This document shows, piece by piece, positions 1 through 7,440 of a stretch of DNA of 22,715 bases. The notes beneath the pieces are model-generated. The model saw only the letters and a program-made list of their open reading frames with translations, searched no databases and had not been told where the DNA came from. Position 1 is the stretch's first letter. Every line of letters begins with the position of its first letter. The stretch is from NCBI GenBank assembly GCA_900547405.1, contig URGL01000041.1, positions 1 to 22,715 of the forward strand, written 5' to 3'. Source of the stretch: an uncultured Eubacteriales bacterium (GTDB lineage: Bacteria; Bacillota; Clostridia; Oscillospirales; Oscillospiraceae). The position numbers and the translations under genes are program-made.

Positions 1-32
1 TGTCCAAGGTGTTAAATAGTTCGTCTTAACGT

Positions 33-109
33 TATTCAATTTACAAGGTACAGACTGCTTTCACTCGGGAAATCTTGCTTATATTACCACCGCGTAAAGA
101 ATTTGTCAA
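33..109 (-). promoter_or_regulatory. Strong leftward sigma-A promoter with rRNA-type leader (boxA-like)
   Basis: On the minus strand a perfect -35 (TTGACA, plus-strand 104-109) is followed after 17 bp by a -10 TAATAT (81-86), so transcription would begin near 74 and leave the window at its left edge. The leader contains TGTACCTTGTAAATTGAATA (minus strand, 33-52), close to the boxA antitermination sequence TGTTCTTTGAAAACTGAATA found in Bacillus-type rRNA leaders and spacers. I infer that a ribosomal RNA operon lies just outside the window; no rRNA sequence is visible here. Another highly expressed stable-RNA or protein gene remains possible. Confidence 0.6.
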
Positions 110-181
110 GAGGTTTTTTCATATTTTTCCATTTTTCTTTTCTTCTCCCCCTTTTTCGATGTTTTCGCATCCGGTAAGCGA

Positions 182-220
182 AAACACCCGCCGCGGTTGA
201 CCGGACCACGGCGGGTGTTT
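182..220. terminator. GC-rich hairpin between divergent promoters
   Basis: A 12-bp perfect stem (182-193 with 209-220) encloses a small extra 3-bp GGT/ACC pairing and a short loop. On the minus strand it is followed by TTTTCGC, on the plus strand only by CC, so it fits better as a leftward terminator that insulates the leftward promoter from read-through. No gene that would need termination is visible in 1-400, so its role is uncertain. Apart from this hairpin and the flanking promoters I see nothing coding in 110-406; the stretch is AT-rich. Confidence 0.45.
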
Positions 221-406
221 CCAGAGAAAAGAGAGGTAAGAAAATGAAAAAGTAGAGATATCGTTTGGATGGCTTTATTATATCTCCATTGCCCTAAAAA
301 TGCAAGCACTTTTTTGTTAAATATATATTAAGCAGTTTGTTAACACATGCCGCCATTTGTGCAGCCTGCTTAATTGTAAACAATCTGTGATTTCCCCGAT
401 CCGGCC

Positions 407-436
407 TTGACTTTTTTCAAAATGGGGGTATAGTAT
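407..436 (+). promoter_or_regulatory. clpB sigma-A promoter
   Basis: A TTGACT -35 (407-412) is followed by overlapping -10 candidates, TATAGT at 429-434 (16-bp spacer) or TAGTAT at 431-436 (18-bp spacer). Transcription would start around 441-444, directly before the CIRCE element, which is the usual arrangement for HrcA-repressed promoters. Confidence 0.7.
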
Positions 437-449
437 AGGCAAAAATAAA

Positions 450-476
450 TTAGCACTCGCAAGCTAAGAGTGCTAA
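450..476. promoter_or_regulatory. CIRCE element (HrcA operator)
   Basis: TTAGCACTC (450-458), a 9-base spacer, then GAGTGCTAA (468-476): both arms match the CIRCE consensus with no mismatch. It lies in the clpB 5' leader, 22 bp before the start codon. HrcA bound here represses transcription until heat or unfolded protein titrates the GroE chaperonin that keeps HrcA active (family knowledge). Confidence 0.95.
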
Positions 477-498
477 CCTTTCAGAAAGAAGGATGGCT

Positions 499-3090
499 AT
501 GAATTTCGATATCTATACCACTAAATCCAAAGAGGCTATCCAGTCCGCTCAGCAGCTGATGACTCAGAACCACAACCCCCAGCTGGAGCAGATCCACCTG
601 CTGGTGGCTCTCCTGCAGCAGGAGAACGGGCTGGTGCCTCAACTTTTGAAAAAAATGGACGTAACCGTGGAAAGCCTTCAAGCCGCCGCCGAGGCGGAGC
701 TGCAGAAGCTCCCCAGTATTAGCGGCAGCGTAGACTTTGACCGGGTCAACGCCGACTCCAGCCTGGTTTCTGCCCTGAACGCGGCCGAGAATCAGGCAAA
801 AACCATGAAGGATGAATATGTGTCCGTAGAGCACCTGCTCTTAGGACTGCTGGAAAATGCCCAAGGCGGCGTTGCCCGGCTCTTCTCTGACTACCGCATC
901 ACCAAGGAAGCGGTGCTCCAGGCCCTCCAGGCCGTCCGGGGCAACCAGCGAGTCACAACCGACAGCCCTGAGGGCACCTATGATGCCCTGGAGAAATATG
1001 GCACAGACCTGGTAAAGAAGGCCCGGGAGCAGAAGATGGACCCGGTGATCGGCCGTGATGAGGAGATCCGGAATGTAGTCCGGATCCTGTCCCGGAAGAC
1101 AAAAAACAACCCTGTCCTCATTGGCGAGCCCGGCGTCGGCAAGACCGCCATTGTGGAGGGCCTGGCCCAGCGGATCGTCAAGAAGGAAGTGCCCAAGTCC
1201 CTGCAGGACAAGAGCATCTTCTCTCTGGATATGGGCGCTCTGGTAGCCGGTGCCAAATACCGCGGCGAATTCGAGGAGCGGTTGAAAGCCGTTCTGAACG
1301 AAGTGAAAAAGTCCGAAGGCCAGATCCTGCTGTTCATTGATGAATTGCACACCATTGTGGGTGCCGGTAAGACCGAAGGCAGCATGGATGCCGGCAACCT
1401 CTTAAAGCCCATGCTGGCCCGGGGTGAATTGCACTGCATCGGCGCAACCACTTTGGACGAGTACCGCCAATACATTGAGAAGGACCCGGCCCTGGAGCGC
1501 CGGTTCCAGCCGGTCATGGTCAATGAGCCTACTGTGGAGGACACCATCGCCATTCTCCGTGGCCTGAAGGAACGGTATGAGGTCTTCCACGGCGTGAAGA
1601 TCACAGATCCCGCCATCATTGCCGCCGCCACCCTGTCCCACCGGTATATCACCGACCGTTTTCTGCCGGACAAGGCCATCGACCTGATCGATGAGGCCTG
1701 CGCCCAGCTGCGGACCGAGATGGACTCCATGCCTACAGAGCTGGACACCATCAACCGGAAGATCATCCAGCTGCAAATTGAGGAAGAGTCCCTGAAGAAG
1801 GAAGAGGACGAGCTCAGCAAGAGCCGTCTGGCTCAGATCCAGAAGGAGCTGGCGGAAGCCCAGGACGACTTCAAGACCAAGAAGGCTCAGTGGGACAACG
1901 AGAAGAACGCCATTGGGAAAACCCAGCAGCTCCGGGAGCAGATTGAGGAGCTGAACAGGCAAATCGAGGCTGCCGAGCAAAGCTATGACCTGGGCAAGGC
2001 TGCCGAGCTGAAATACGGCAAACTGCCTCAGGCTCAGAAAGAGCTGGAGGAGCAGGAGCGCCGCATCCAGAAGGGTTCTGACGGTGCTCTTCTTCGGGAC
2101 AAGGTCACCGACGAGGAAATCGCTAAGATCGTGGAGCGGTGGACCGGCATTCCCGTCAGCCGCCTGGTTCAGGGGGAGCGGGAGAAACTGCTGAATCTGG
2201 AGTCGATCCTCCACAAGCGTGTGGTCGGCCAGGATGAGGCTGTCCGCTCCGTTACCGAGGCCATCCAGCGCAGCCGTGCTGGTATTCAGGACCCCAATCG
2301 TCCCATTGGCTCCTTCCTGTTCCTGGGCCCCACAGGCGTAGGCAAGACAGAGCTTGCCAAGGCTTTGGCCGAGGCTCTGTTTGACGACGAGAACAACCTG
2401 GTGCGGATCGATATGTCCGAGTATATGGAGAAGTTCTCCGTCTCCCGGCTCATCGGAGCGCCTCCCGGATACGTGGGCTATGAGGAAGGCGGCCAGCTGA
2501 CCGAGGCCGTCCGCAGAAAGCCCTATAGCGTAGTCCTCTTCGATGAAGTAGAGAAGGCCCATCCCGATGTGTTCAACATCCTGTTGCAGGTGCTGGACGA
2601 CGGTCGGATCACCGACTCTCAGGGCCGCACCGTGGACTTCAAGAACACCATCCTGATCCTGACCTCCAACCTGGGCTCTCAGGAGCTGCTGGGCGGCATC
2701 AAGCCTGACGGCGAAATCGCCGAGGATGCCAGGCAGCGGGTCATGGCTCTGCTGCATCGGTCCTTCCGTCCCGAGTTTCTGAACCGGCTGGACGAAATCG
2801 TCTTCTACAAGCCTTTGACCAAGGAGAACATCACCAAGATCATCGACCTGCAGATCGACAAGCTCAATCAGCGTCTGGCGGACCAGCAGATTGTTTGCCG
2901 CCTCACCGATGCCGCCAAGACCTTCATCGTAGACGAAGCCTACGATCCCGAGTTTGGCGCCCGTCCTCTCCGCCGCTATGTGCAGCATACGGTAGAGACC
3001 ATGCTGAGCAAGAAACTGCTGGAGGGCAGCATCACCACCGGCTCCACGGTCACCGTGGACTGCGTGGATGGGCAGCTGAGTCTGGGCTGA
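499..3090 (+). CDS. clpB: ATP-dependent disaggregase ClpB
   Basis: ClpB is the hexameric AAA+ chaperone that threads aggregated proteins through its pore, working with DnaK. The 863-residue product has the usual length and order: an N-terminal Clp_N double repeat (about 1-145), a first AAA+ module with Walker A GEPGVGKT at 209-216, a long charged coiled-coil middle domain (about 400-530) that separates ClpB from ClpA and ClpC, and a second AAA+ module with GPTGVGKT at 610-617 followed by the ClpB D2-small domain. I chose the ATG at 499 because AGAAGGA (487-493) then sits 5 bases upstream; the in-frame ATG at 493 overlaps that ribosome site and would add only two residues (Met-Ala). The gene is monocistronic, between a CIRCE-controlled promoter and a strong terminator, which points to HrcA heat-shock control. 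Confidence 0.98.
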   Translation: MNFDIYTTKSKEAIQSAQQLMTQNHNPQLEQIHLLVALLQQENGLVPQLLKKMDVTVESLQAAAEAELQKLPSISGSVDFDRVNADSSLVSALNAAENQAKTMKDEYVSVEHLLLGLLENAQGGVARLFSDYRITKEAVLQALQAVRGNQRVTTDSPEGTYDALEKYGTDLVKKAREQKMDPVIGRDEEIRNVVRILSRKTKNNPVLIGEPGVGKTAIVEGLAQRIVKKEVPKSLQDKSIFSLDMGALVAGAKYRGEFEERLKAVLNEVKKSEGQILLFIDELHTIVGAGKTEGSMDAGNLLKPMLARGELHCIGATTLDEYRQYIEKDPALERRFQPVMVNEPTVEDTIAILRGLKERYEVFHGVKITDPAIIAAATLSHRYITDRFLPDKAIDLIDEACAQLRTEMDSMPTELDTINRKIIQLQIEEESLKKEEDELSKSRLAQIQKELAEAQDDFKTKKAQWDNEKNAIGKTQQLREQIEELNRQIEAAEQSYDLGKAAELKYGKLPQAQKELEEQERRIQKGSDGALLRDKVTDEEIAKIVERWTGIPVSRLVQGEREKLLNLESILHKRVVGQDEAVRSVTEAIQRSRAGIQDPNRPIGSFLFLGPTGVGKTELAKALAEALFDDENNLVRIDMSEYMEKFSVSRLIGAPPGYVGYEEGGQLTEAVRRKPYSVVLFDEVEKAHPDVFNILLQVLDDGRITDSQGRTVDFKNTILILTSNLGSQELLGGIKPDGEIAEDARQRVMALLHRSFRPEFLNRLDEIVFYKPLTKENITKIIDLQIDKLNQRLADQQIVCRLTDAAKTFIVDEAYDPEFGARPLRRYVQHTVETMLSKKLLEGSITTGSTVTVDCVDGQLSLG

Positions 3091-3132
3091 TTTCCCCGCA
3101 AAAACCTTTTCGTATATAAAGGTCATAAAGAT

Positions 3133-3172
3133 AAGAGCCTCTGCCGGGATTTTCCTCGGCAGAGGCTTTTCG
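3133..3172. terminator. Intrinsic terminator of clpB (probably bidirectional)
   Basis: A perfect 10-bp GC-rich stem (GCCTCTGCCG at 3137-3146 with its complement at 3157-3166) is flanked by AAGA/TTTT pairing. TTTTCGTATTTT follows on the plus strand and TCTTATCTTTAT on the minus strand. It ends clpB and can also serve the convergent AraC-type regulator gene, whose stop is 70 bp away. Confidence 0.9.
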
Positions 3173-3241
3173 TATTTTGGGATAACAGAACCACAAACCG
3201 CAGCGTAACTGAAGCCGATACTAAATTTGCATAGAATGGTG

Positions 3242-4102
3242 CTAACCTTTTTGGGAAACCAATTTTCGATATTCAGAGGGTGACACTCTGTTTTGTTTTT
3301 TGAACAAGCGGCTAAAGTATAGCGGATTATCGTAGCCGACAATAGTAGAAATCTCCGCCATGCTGTAATCCGTTGATTCCAGAAGACTGGCTGCATTGTT
3401 CATGCGAATGGTAAGGAGATACTGCATGGGGGAGCAATTCACCATCTGCTTGAAATTCCGTTGAAACCAACTGACGCTCATATTTCTGGATTCCGCATAC
3501 TCTTCAATATTGATCTGCTCATTATAATGCTCGTTGAAGTAGCGCCGTGCGTATTCCATTTCCTCCTGAATGTGCGTATTTACACTGGGCCTGTGTTCCA
3601 GGCGGATTCGTTGTACAAGGATCAGGATCTGCTGCAGGTACATCGTCAGTAATTCCTCATAACCTGTGCGGCAGGTTTGAAGCTCGTTGATCATCTCCTC
3701 AAAAAGATAAGCATAAATGGCAGAGGTACCCGAGTAGAAAACAGGAGTATCCAAAGGAATGTCATATCTCCGCAGAATGTTTTTAACGTTGCTACCAGTA
3801 AAATGAACCCAGTATACTTCCGTCTTGTCCTTTCCGAAGTATTCATAATGCTGCTCCTGCCGTGGCTGAAAAAGAACCATATGCCCTGCGGTAACAATAC
3901 GCTCCGCGTCATCAAAATAAAAATGTGCTTTACCGGAAACGACATACAATAATTGATAGTCCAACCGCCCACGTGGTCGCCATGTGGGCAGTTTTTTTAC
4001 CGTTTGGAGCCGATAAGTGCCGCAACTTCCTACAAGCAGAGGCTTGGATTTATCTTTGAACGGAACTCTTGAATTGTTCAGATACCCAGAGTTTATGTAC
4101 AT
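3242..4102 (-). CDS. AraC/XylS-family transcriptional regulator
   Basis: This 286-residue protein has the two-part AraC plan: an N-terminal cupin-like ligand domain (about residues 25-150, with the WRPRGRLDYQLLYVVSGKA core and the VLFQPRQEQHY strand) and a C-terminal double helix-turn-helix (about 180-283) ending in the typical FSRLFKKQNRVSPSEYRK stretch. The start at 4102 has AGGAGG 8 bases upstream. It is transcribed away from the beta-galactosidase gene, so it is very likely the local activator and senses a beta-galactoside or a product of it; the ligand is inferred only from context. Its codons and base composition look more AT-rich than those of clpB or the ferrosome-like genes, suggesting the sugar module has a separate history. 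A minus-strand promoter candidate is TTGGAT/TATACA with a 16-bp spacer (plus-strand 4136-4163). Confidence 0.92.
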   Translation of the reverse strand: MYINSGYLNNSRVPFKDKSKPLLVGSCGTYRLQTVKKLPTWRPRGRLDYQLLYVVSGKAHFYFDDAERIVTAGHMVLFQPRQEQHYEYFGKDKTEVYWVHFTGSNVKNILRRYDIPLDTPVFYSGTSAIYAYLFEEMINELQTCRTGYEELLTMYLQQILILVQRIRLEHRPSVNTHIQEEMEYARRYFNEHYNEQINIEEYAESRNMSVSWFQRNFKQMVNCSPMQYLLTIRMNNAASLLESTDYSMAEISTIVGYDNPLYFSRLFKKQNRVSPSEYRKLVSQKG

Positions 4103-4135
4103 TGTATAAACCTCCTGCTAACGTTTTATGCATCC

Positions 4136-4163
4136 TGTATATTTGAAGAAAAAATGTATCCAA
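4136..4163 (-). promoter_or_regulatory. Candidate promoter of the AraC-type regulator gene
   Basis: On the minus strand TTGGAT (plus-strand 4158-4163) and TATACA (4136-4141) are separated by 16 bp and lie about 34 bp upstream of the regulator start codon. The -35 is weak, so this is a candidate only. Confidence 0.4.
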
Positions 4164-4213
4164 AACCTCCAAAAATCAAGGTGAAACGAAACTCGCTTTT
4201 TTATATAGTATCA

Positions 4214-4234
4214 TTTTGTGCATGTTTTGTCCAT
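4214..4234 (+). promoter_or_regulatory. Tandem 10-bp direct repeat, candidate AraC-type binding site
   Basis: TTTTGTGCAT (4214-4223) is followed one base later by TTTTGTCCAT (4225-4234), 9 of 10 identical, with an 11-bp period that puts both copies on the same DNA face. It sits about 85-105 bp before the beta-galactosidase start in the regulator-enzyme intergenic region. I see no convincing sigma-A promoter for the enzyme gene here, which fits a promoter that depends on an activator. Binding is inferred, not shown. Confidence 0.35.
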
Positions 4235-4318
4235 CTCTGTTTATTCATTTTTTCTTCGCGGTTTTCTAAAATTAGAGCAGAAGTTATACAGCGGATACAA
4301 AAAACAGGAGGGAATAAA

Positions 4319-7300
4319 ATGATTGTACCAGCTTACTACGAAGATCTGCATACCCATCATCTTGGCACAACCCCCAATCGCGCATACTTTATCCCTGCAT
4401 CTGCCCGAATGGATGACCTGGTAGAGCACCGGGAGCATTCCGATCGTTTTCAGCTATTAAATGGGGACTGGAAATTCAAGTATTTTAAAAGCGTTCACGA
4501 CCTGACCGATGCATTTTACGCAACCGAATACGACGCATCCAACTGGAATACGATCCCGGTCCCCAGCGTCTGGCAGAACCACGGCTACGACCAGCACCAG
4601 TACACCAACATCCGTTATCCCTTCCCTGCAGATCCTCCCTTTGTCCCGTATGAGGATCCCTGCGGCGCTTATCTGTACGACTTTGCGTATGAAAGAAATG
4701 CGGATGCTCCCAAGGCTTATCTGAACTTCGAGGGGGTTGACTCTTGCTTCTATCTTTGGCTCAACGGTACCTTCTTAGGCTACAATCAAGTTACCCACTC
4801 CACTTCCGAATTCGATGTTACCGAAACGATTCGGGAAGGCAAGAATACACTGGCAGTAATGGTCCTGAAATGGTGCGACGGCAGTTACCTGGAAGACCAA
4901 GATAAGTTCCGCACTTCCGGAATCTTCCGGGATGTATACATTCTGAAGCGCCCTGAAAGCTGTATCCGGGATTACTTTATCACCACGTTGCTGAGTGAAG
5001 AGGAGGCGACCGTTCGTATTCGTTTTGCCTACAACGGCAAGTTCGTTCCCACTAAGATCAAACTGCTGAATGCAGCAGAAAAGGCCATGGGCACTGGTGC
5101 CGTCAAGGCTTTTGACAGCGGAGCTTACACCCATCAGGCAGTGTTCACGGTCAAGAACCCCATCCTCTGGAACCCTGAGCAGCCTTACTTGTACACCCTG
5201 CTGCTGGAAACTCCGGATGAAGTCATCACTGATCGAGTCGGCTTTCGGGATATCCGCATCGAGAACAACCTGGTTTTCCTGAATGGAAACCCCATTAAAT
5301 TCCGTGGCGTCAACCGTCATGACTCCGATCCCGTAACCGGCCCCGTCATCAGCGTTGAGCACATGAAGCGGGATCTGCGAATGATGAAGGAGTACAACTT
5401 CAATGCTATCCGCACCAGTCACTATCCTAACGCCCCCATGTTCTACCAGCTGTGTGATCAGTACGGTTTCCTTGTCATTGACGAAGCTGATAACGAAAGC
5501 CATGGCGCTTCCGCGCTGTATTGCAAGGAAAACGATATCTGGGAGAACCATGTAGAAACCTGGAACGAACCCTTTGCAGATAATCCCGAATTCCTGGAAG
5601 CGACCATGGACCGCACCCAGCGCTGTGTCCAGCGTGATAAGAACCGCCCCTCTGTCATCTGCTGGTCCATGGGTAATGAAAGCTCCTATGGCTGCTGCTT
5701 CGAGGCAGCTCTGGCCTGGACCAAGCATTTCGATCCCGCTCGTCTGACCCATTATGAGAGCAGCCAGTACCGCAGCCGCAAACGTAAGTATGATTTCTCC
5801 AACATCGACCTGTTTAGCGATATGTACCCCTCAATAGAGCGTTTGCAGCGGTATCTGGACTCTAACCCGGACAAACCTTTTCTGATGTGCGAATATGCAC
5901 ACGCCATGGGCAATGGCCCTGGCGACTTGGAGGATTACTGGCAGTTCATCCAGGCCCACGACATCCTGTGTGGCGGTTTCGTGTGGGAGTGGTGTGACCA
6001 CGCAATCTACGCCGGTGTTGCTGAGAACGGCAAGGCAAAGTACCTGTATGGCGGCGATAGCGGTGAATGGCCCCATGACGGCAACTTCTGTGTCGATGGT
6101 CTGGTATATCCCGACAGAACTCCCGGCACCGGACTGATGGAATACAAGAATGTCCACCGTCCTGTCCGTGTGCAATTCTACGATCCCAAGTCCAGCCAAC
6201 TTACCGTCCACAACTACATGGACTTTGTCAGTCTATCTGACTACATTACCGCATCCTACGAGGTGAACTGCGATGGCAGCGTTGTCGTTAGCGGGAGAAT
6301 AGAGAAGTTTCCAGCAGTTGCCCCCCACTGTGACGGAACAATTCCTTTAAGCATCGAGATTCCTGAAAAAGGCCGGTGCTACCTAAAAATCATCTATCAG
6401 TTGAAAAACAGCACCGAATTGATGCCAGAAGGCTTTGTCCTTGGCTTTGACGAAATCCCGCTGCCGAATCAGGATGGGCGAAATCAAACAGCGTTGCAGA
6501 TTTGGAAAGCAAAGCCCGCAAGCGATGGGTGCATCACCACAACCGAAGGTGACCGCTACATCACCATCAGCGCCAAGACCTTTACTTATCAGTACGACAA
6601 GTTTACCGGTATGTTCGCTAAGATGACCTTCGATGGGAAAGAAGTTTTGGACAGAGGCATGAACTTCAACATCTGGAGAGCGCCTACCGACAATGACCGG
6701 AAGCTGAAGCTGCGCTGGATGGCTGCCTACTACGATCACATGGTGACTCGCTCCTACAACACGCACTTTGTAGCTACCGAAAACGAAGTGCGTATCCACT
6801 CCAATGTGTCCATCGCTGCTACTACCATCCAGAAGTTTGTGAGCATTGAACTGGATTGGACCGTCAGTGTCACCGGCGCTGTTACCGTGGATATTCTGGC
6901 GAAGCGTGATCTTGAATTCCCCGAATTGCCTCGCTTCGGCCTGAGAATGTTCCTGCCAGAGCGTCTGGAGAATATCACCTACTACGGCCTGGGTCCCATG
7001 GAGAACTATGTTGATAAGCGCAACGCCGCATGGCACAGCCTGTTTACCGACACCGTTACCGGCCTGCATGAAGATTATATCCGTCCCCAGGAGAACGGTG
7101 CCCACGGCGATTGCGACTACGCTGTGCTGGAAAGTAAGGATCTGCGCATAACTTTTGTCAGCACGGAGGGCTTTAGTTTCAATGCATCCCACTATACTCA
7201 GGAGGAACTGACCACTAAGGGCCATAACTTCGAGCTAGAGGAGTCCGGCAGCACTGTCCTGTGCGTGGATTACCGGCAGAACGGCATTGGTTCCGCCAGC

Positions 7301-7384
7301 TGCGGTCCCGATTTGATGGAAAAGTACCGTCTCACTGACGAAACCATCGATTTCAGCATCCGTCTTATCCCCGAATCCAAGTAA
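4319..7384 (+). CDS. lacZ: Beta-galactosidase, glycoside hydrolase family 2
   Basis: This enzyme hydrolyses terminal beta-galactosides such as lactose by a retaining mechanism. The 1021 residues match the length of E. coli LacZ and its domain order: an N-terminal jelly-roll (RFQLLNGDWKFKYF), immunoglobulin-like domains, a TIM barrel starting near FRGVNRHDSDP and RTSHYPN, and a C-terminal Bgal_small_N domain ending in YYGLGPMENYVDKR and RPQENGAHGDCDY. The acid/base Glu454 lies in WSMGNES and the nucleophile Glu525 in MCEYAHAMGNGPG. No signal peptide is seen, so it is cytoplasmic. The frame is open upstream to 4154, but the ATG at 4319 has an AGGAGG site 6-8 bases before it and gives the normal family N-terminus, so the upstream part is leader. 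It is followed after 56 bp by the symporter gene, with which it forms an operon. Specificity for lactose over other beta-galactosides is not certain. Confidence 0.95.
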   Translation: MIVPAYYEDLHTHHLGTTPNRAYFIPASARMDDLVEHREHSDRFQLLNGDWKFKYFKSVHDLTDAFYATEYDASNWNTIPVPSVWQNHGYDQHQYTNIRYPFPADPPFVPYEDPCGAYLYDFAYERNADAPKAYLNFEGVDSCFYLWLNGTFLGYNQVTHSTSEFDVTETIREGKNTLAVMVLKWCDGSYLEDQDKFRTSGIFRDVYILKRPESCIRDYFITTLLSEEEATVRIRFAYNGKFVPTKIKLLNAAEKAMGTGAVKAFDSGAYTHQAVFTVKNPILWNPEQPYLYTLLLETPDEVITDRVGFRDIRIENNLVFLNGNPIKFRGVNRHDSDPVTGPVISVEHMKRDLRMMKEYNFNAIRTSHYPNAPMFYQLCDQYGFLVIDEADNESHGASALYCKENDIWENHVETWNEPFADNPEFLEATMDRTQRCVQRDKNRPSVICWSMGNESSYGCCFEAALAWTKHFDPARLTHYESSQYRSRKRKYDFSNIDLFSDMYPSIERLQRYLDSNPDKPFLMCEYAHAMGNGPGDLEDYWQFIQAHDILCGGFVWEWCDHAIYAGVAENGKAKYLYGGDSGEWPHDGNFCVDGLVYPDRTPGTGLMEYKNVHRPVRVQFYDPKSSQLTVHNYMDFVSLSDYITASYEVNCDGSVVVSGRIEKFPAVAPHCDGTIPLSIEIPEKGRCYLKIIYQLKNSTELMPEGFVLGFDEIPLPNQDGRNQTALQIWKAKPASDGCITTTEGDRYITISAKTFTYQYDKFTGMFAKMTFDGKEVLDRGMNFNIWRAPTDNDRKLKLRWMAAYYDHMVTRSYNTHFVATENEVRIHSNVSIAATTIQKFVSIELDWTVSVTGAVTVDILAKRDLEFPELPRFGLRMFLPERLENITYYGLGPMENYVDKRNAAWHSLFTDTVTGLHEDYIRPQENGAHGDCDYAVLESKDLRITFVSTEGFSFNASHYTQEELTTKGHNFELEESGSTVLCVDYRQNGIGSASCGPDLMEKYRLTDETIDFSIRLIPESK

Positions 7385-7391
7385 AAAAACA

Positions 7392-7411
7392 CGGGTGGGA
7401 GACCCCACCCG
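7392..7411. other. Intercistronic hairpin between lacZ and the symporter gene
   Basis: A perfect 8-bp stem CGGGTGGG/CCCACCCG closes on an AGAC tetraloop 7 bases after the lacZ stop. On the plus strand it is followed by AAATATAACAAC rather than T residues, so it should not terminate strongly there; it may stabilise or process the mRNA. Read on the minus strand it is followed by TGTTTTTTTA, a good terminator for antisense transcription. Confidence 0.6.
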
Positions 7412-7440
7412 AAATATAACAACAACAAAGGAGACGCGCT

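Noticed and set aside
255..286. Inverted repeat GAGATAT/ATATCTC in the left intergenic region
   Set aside because: Seven AT-rich base pairs with an 18-base loop in AT-rich DNA are expected by chance.
1402..3396. A 664-codon open frame antisense to clpB
   Set aside because: It mirrors the codon structure of clpB, is rich in Leu/Gly/Val without domain motifs, and crosses the clpB terminator. It is a shadow of a GC-rich gene.
4111..4132. CcpA cre-like palindrome TGCTAACGTTTTATGCA before the AraC-type regulator gene
   Set aside because: It has a central ACGT and partial symmetry, but the spacing does not match the 14-bp cre consensus and it overlaps the regulator's ribosome-site region. Too weak to list.
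4154..4318. 55-residue N-terminal extension of the beta-galactosidase with a hydrophobic stretch (a possible signal peptide)
   Set aside because: No ribosome site before 4154, while the ATG at 4319 has AGGAGG and gives the normal LacZ N-terminus. The region is the intergenic regulatory spacer.
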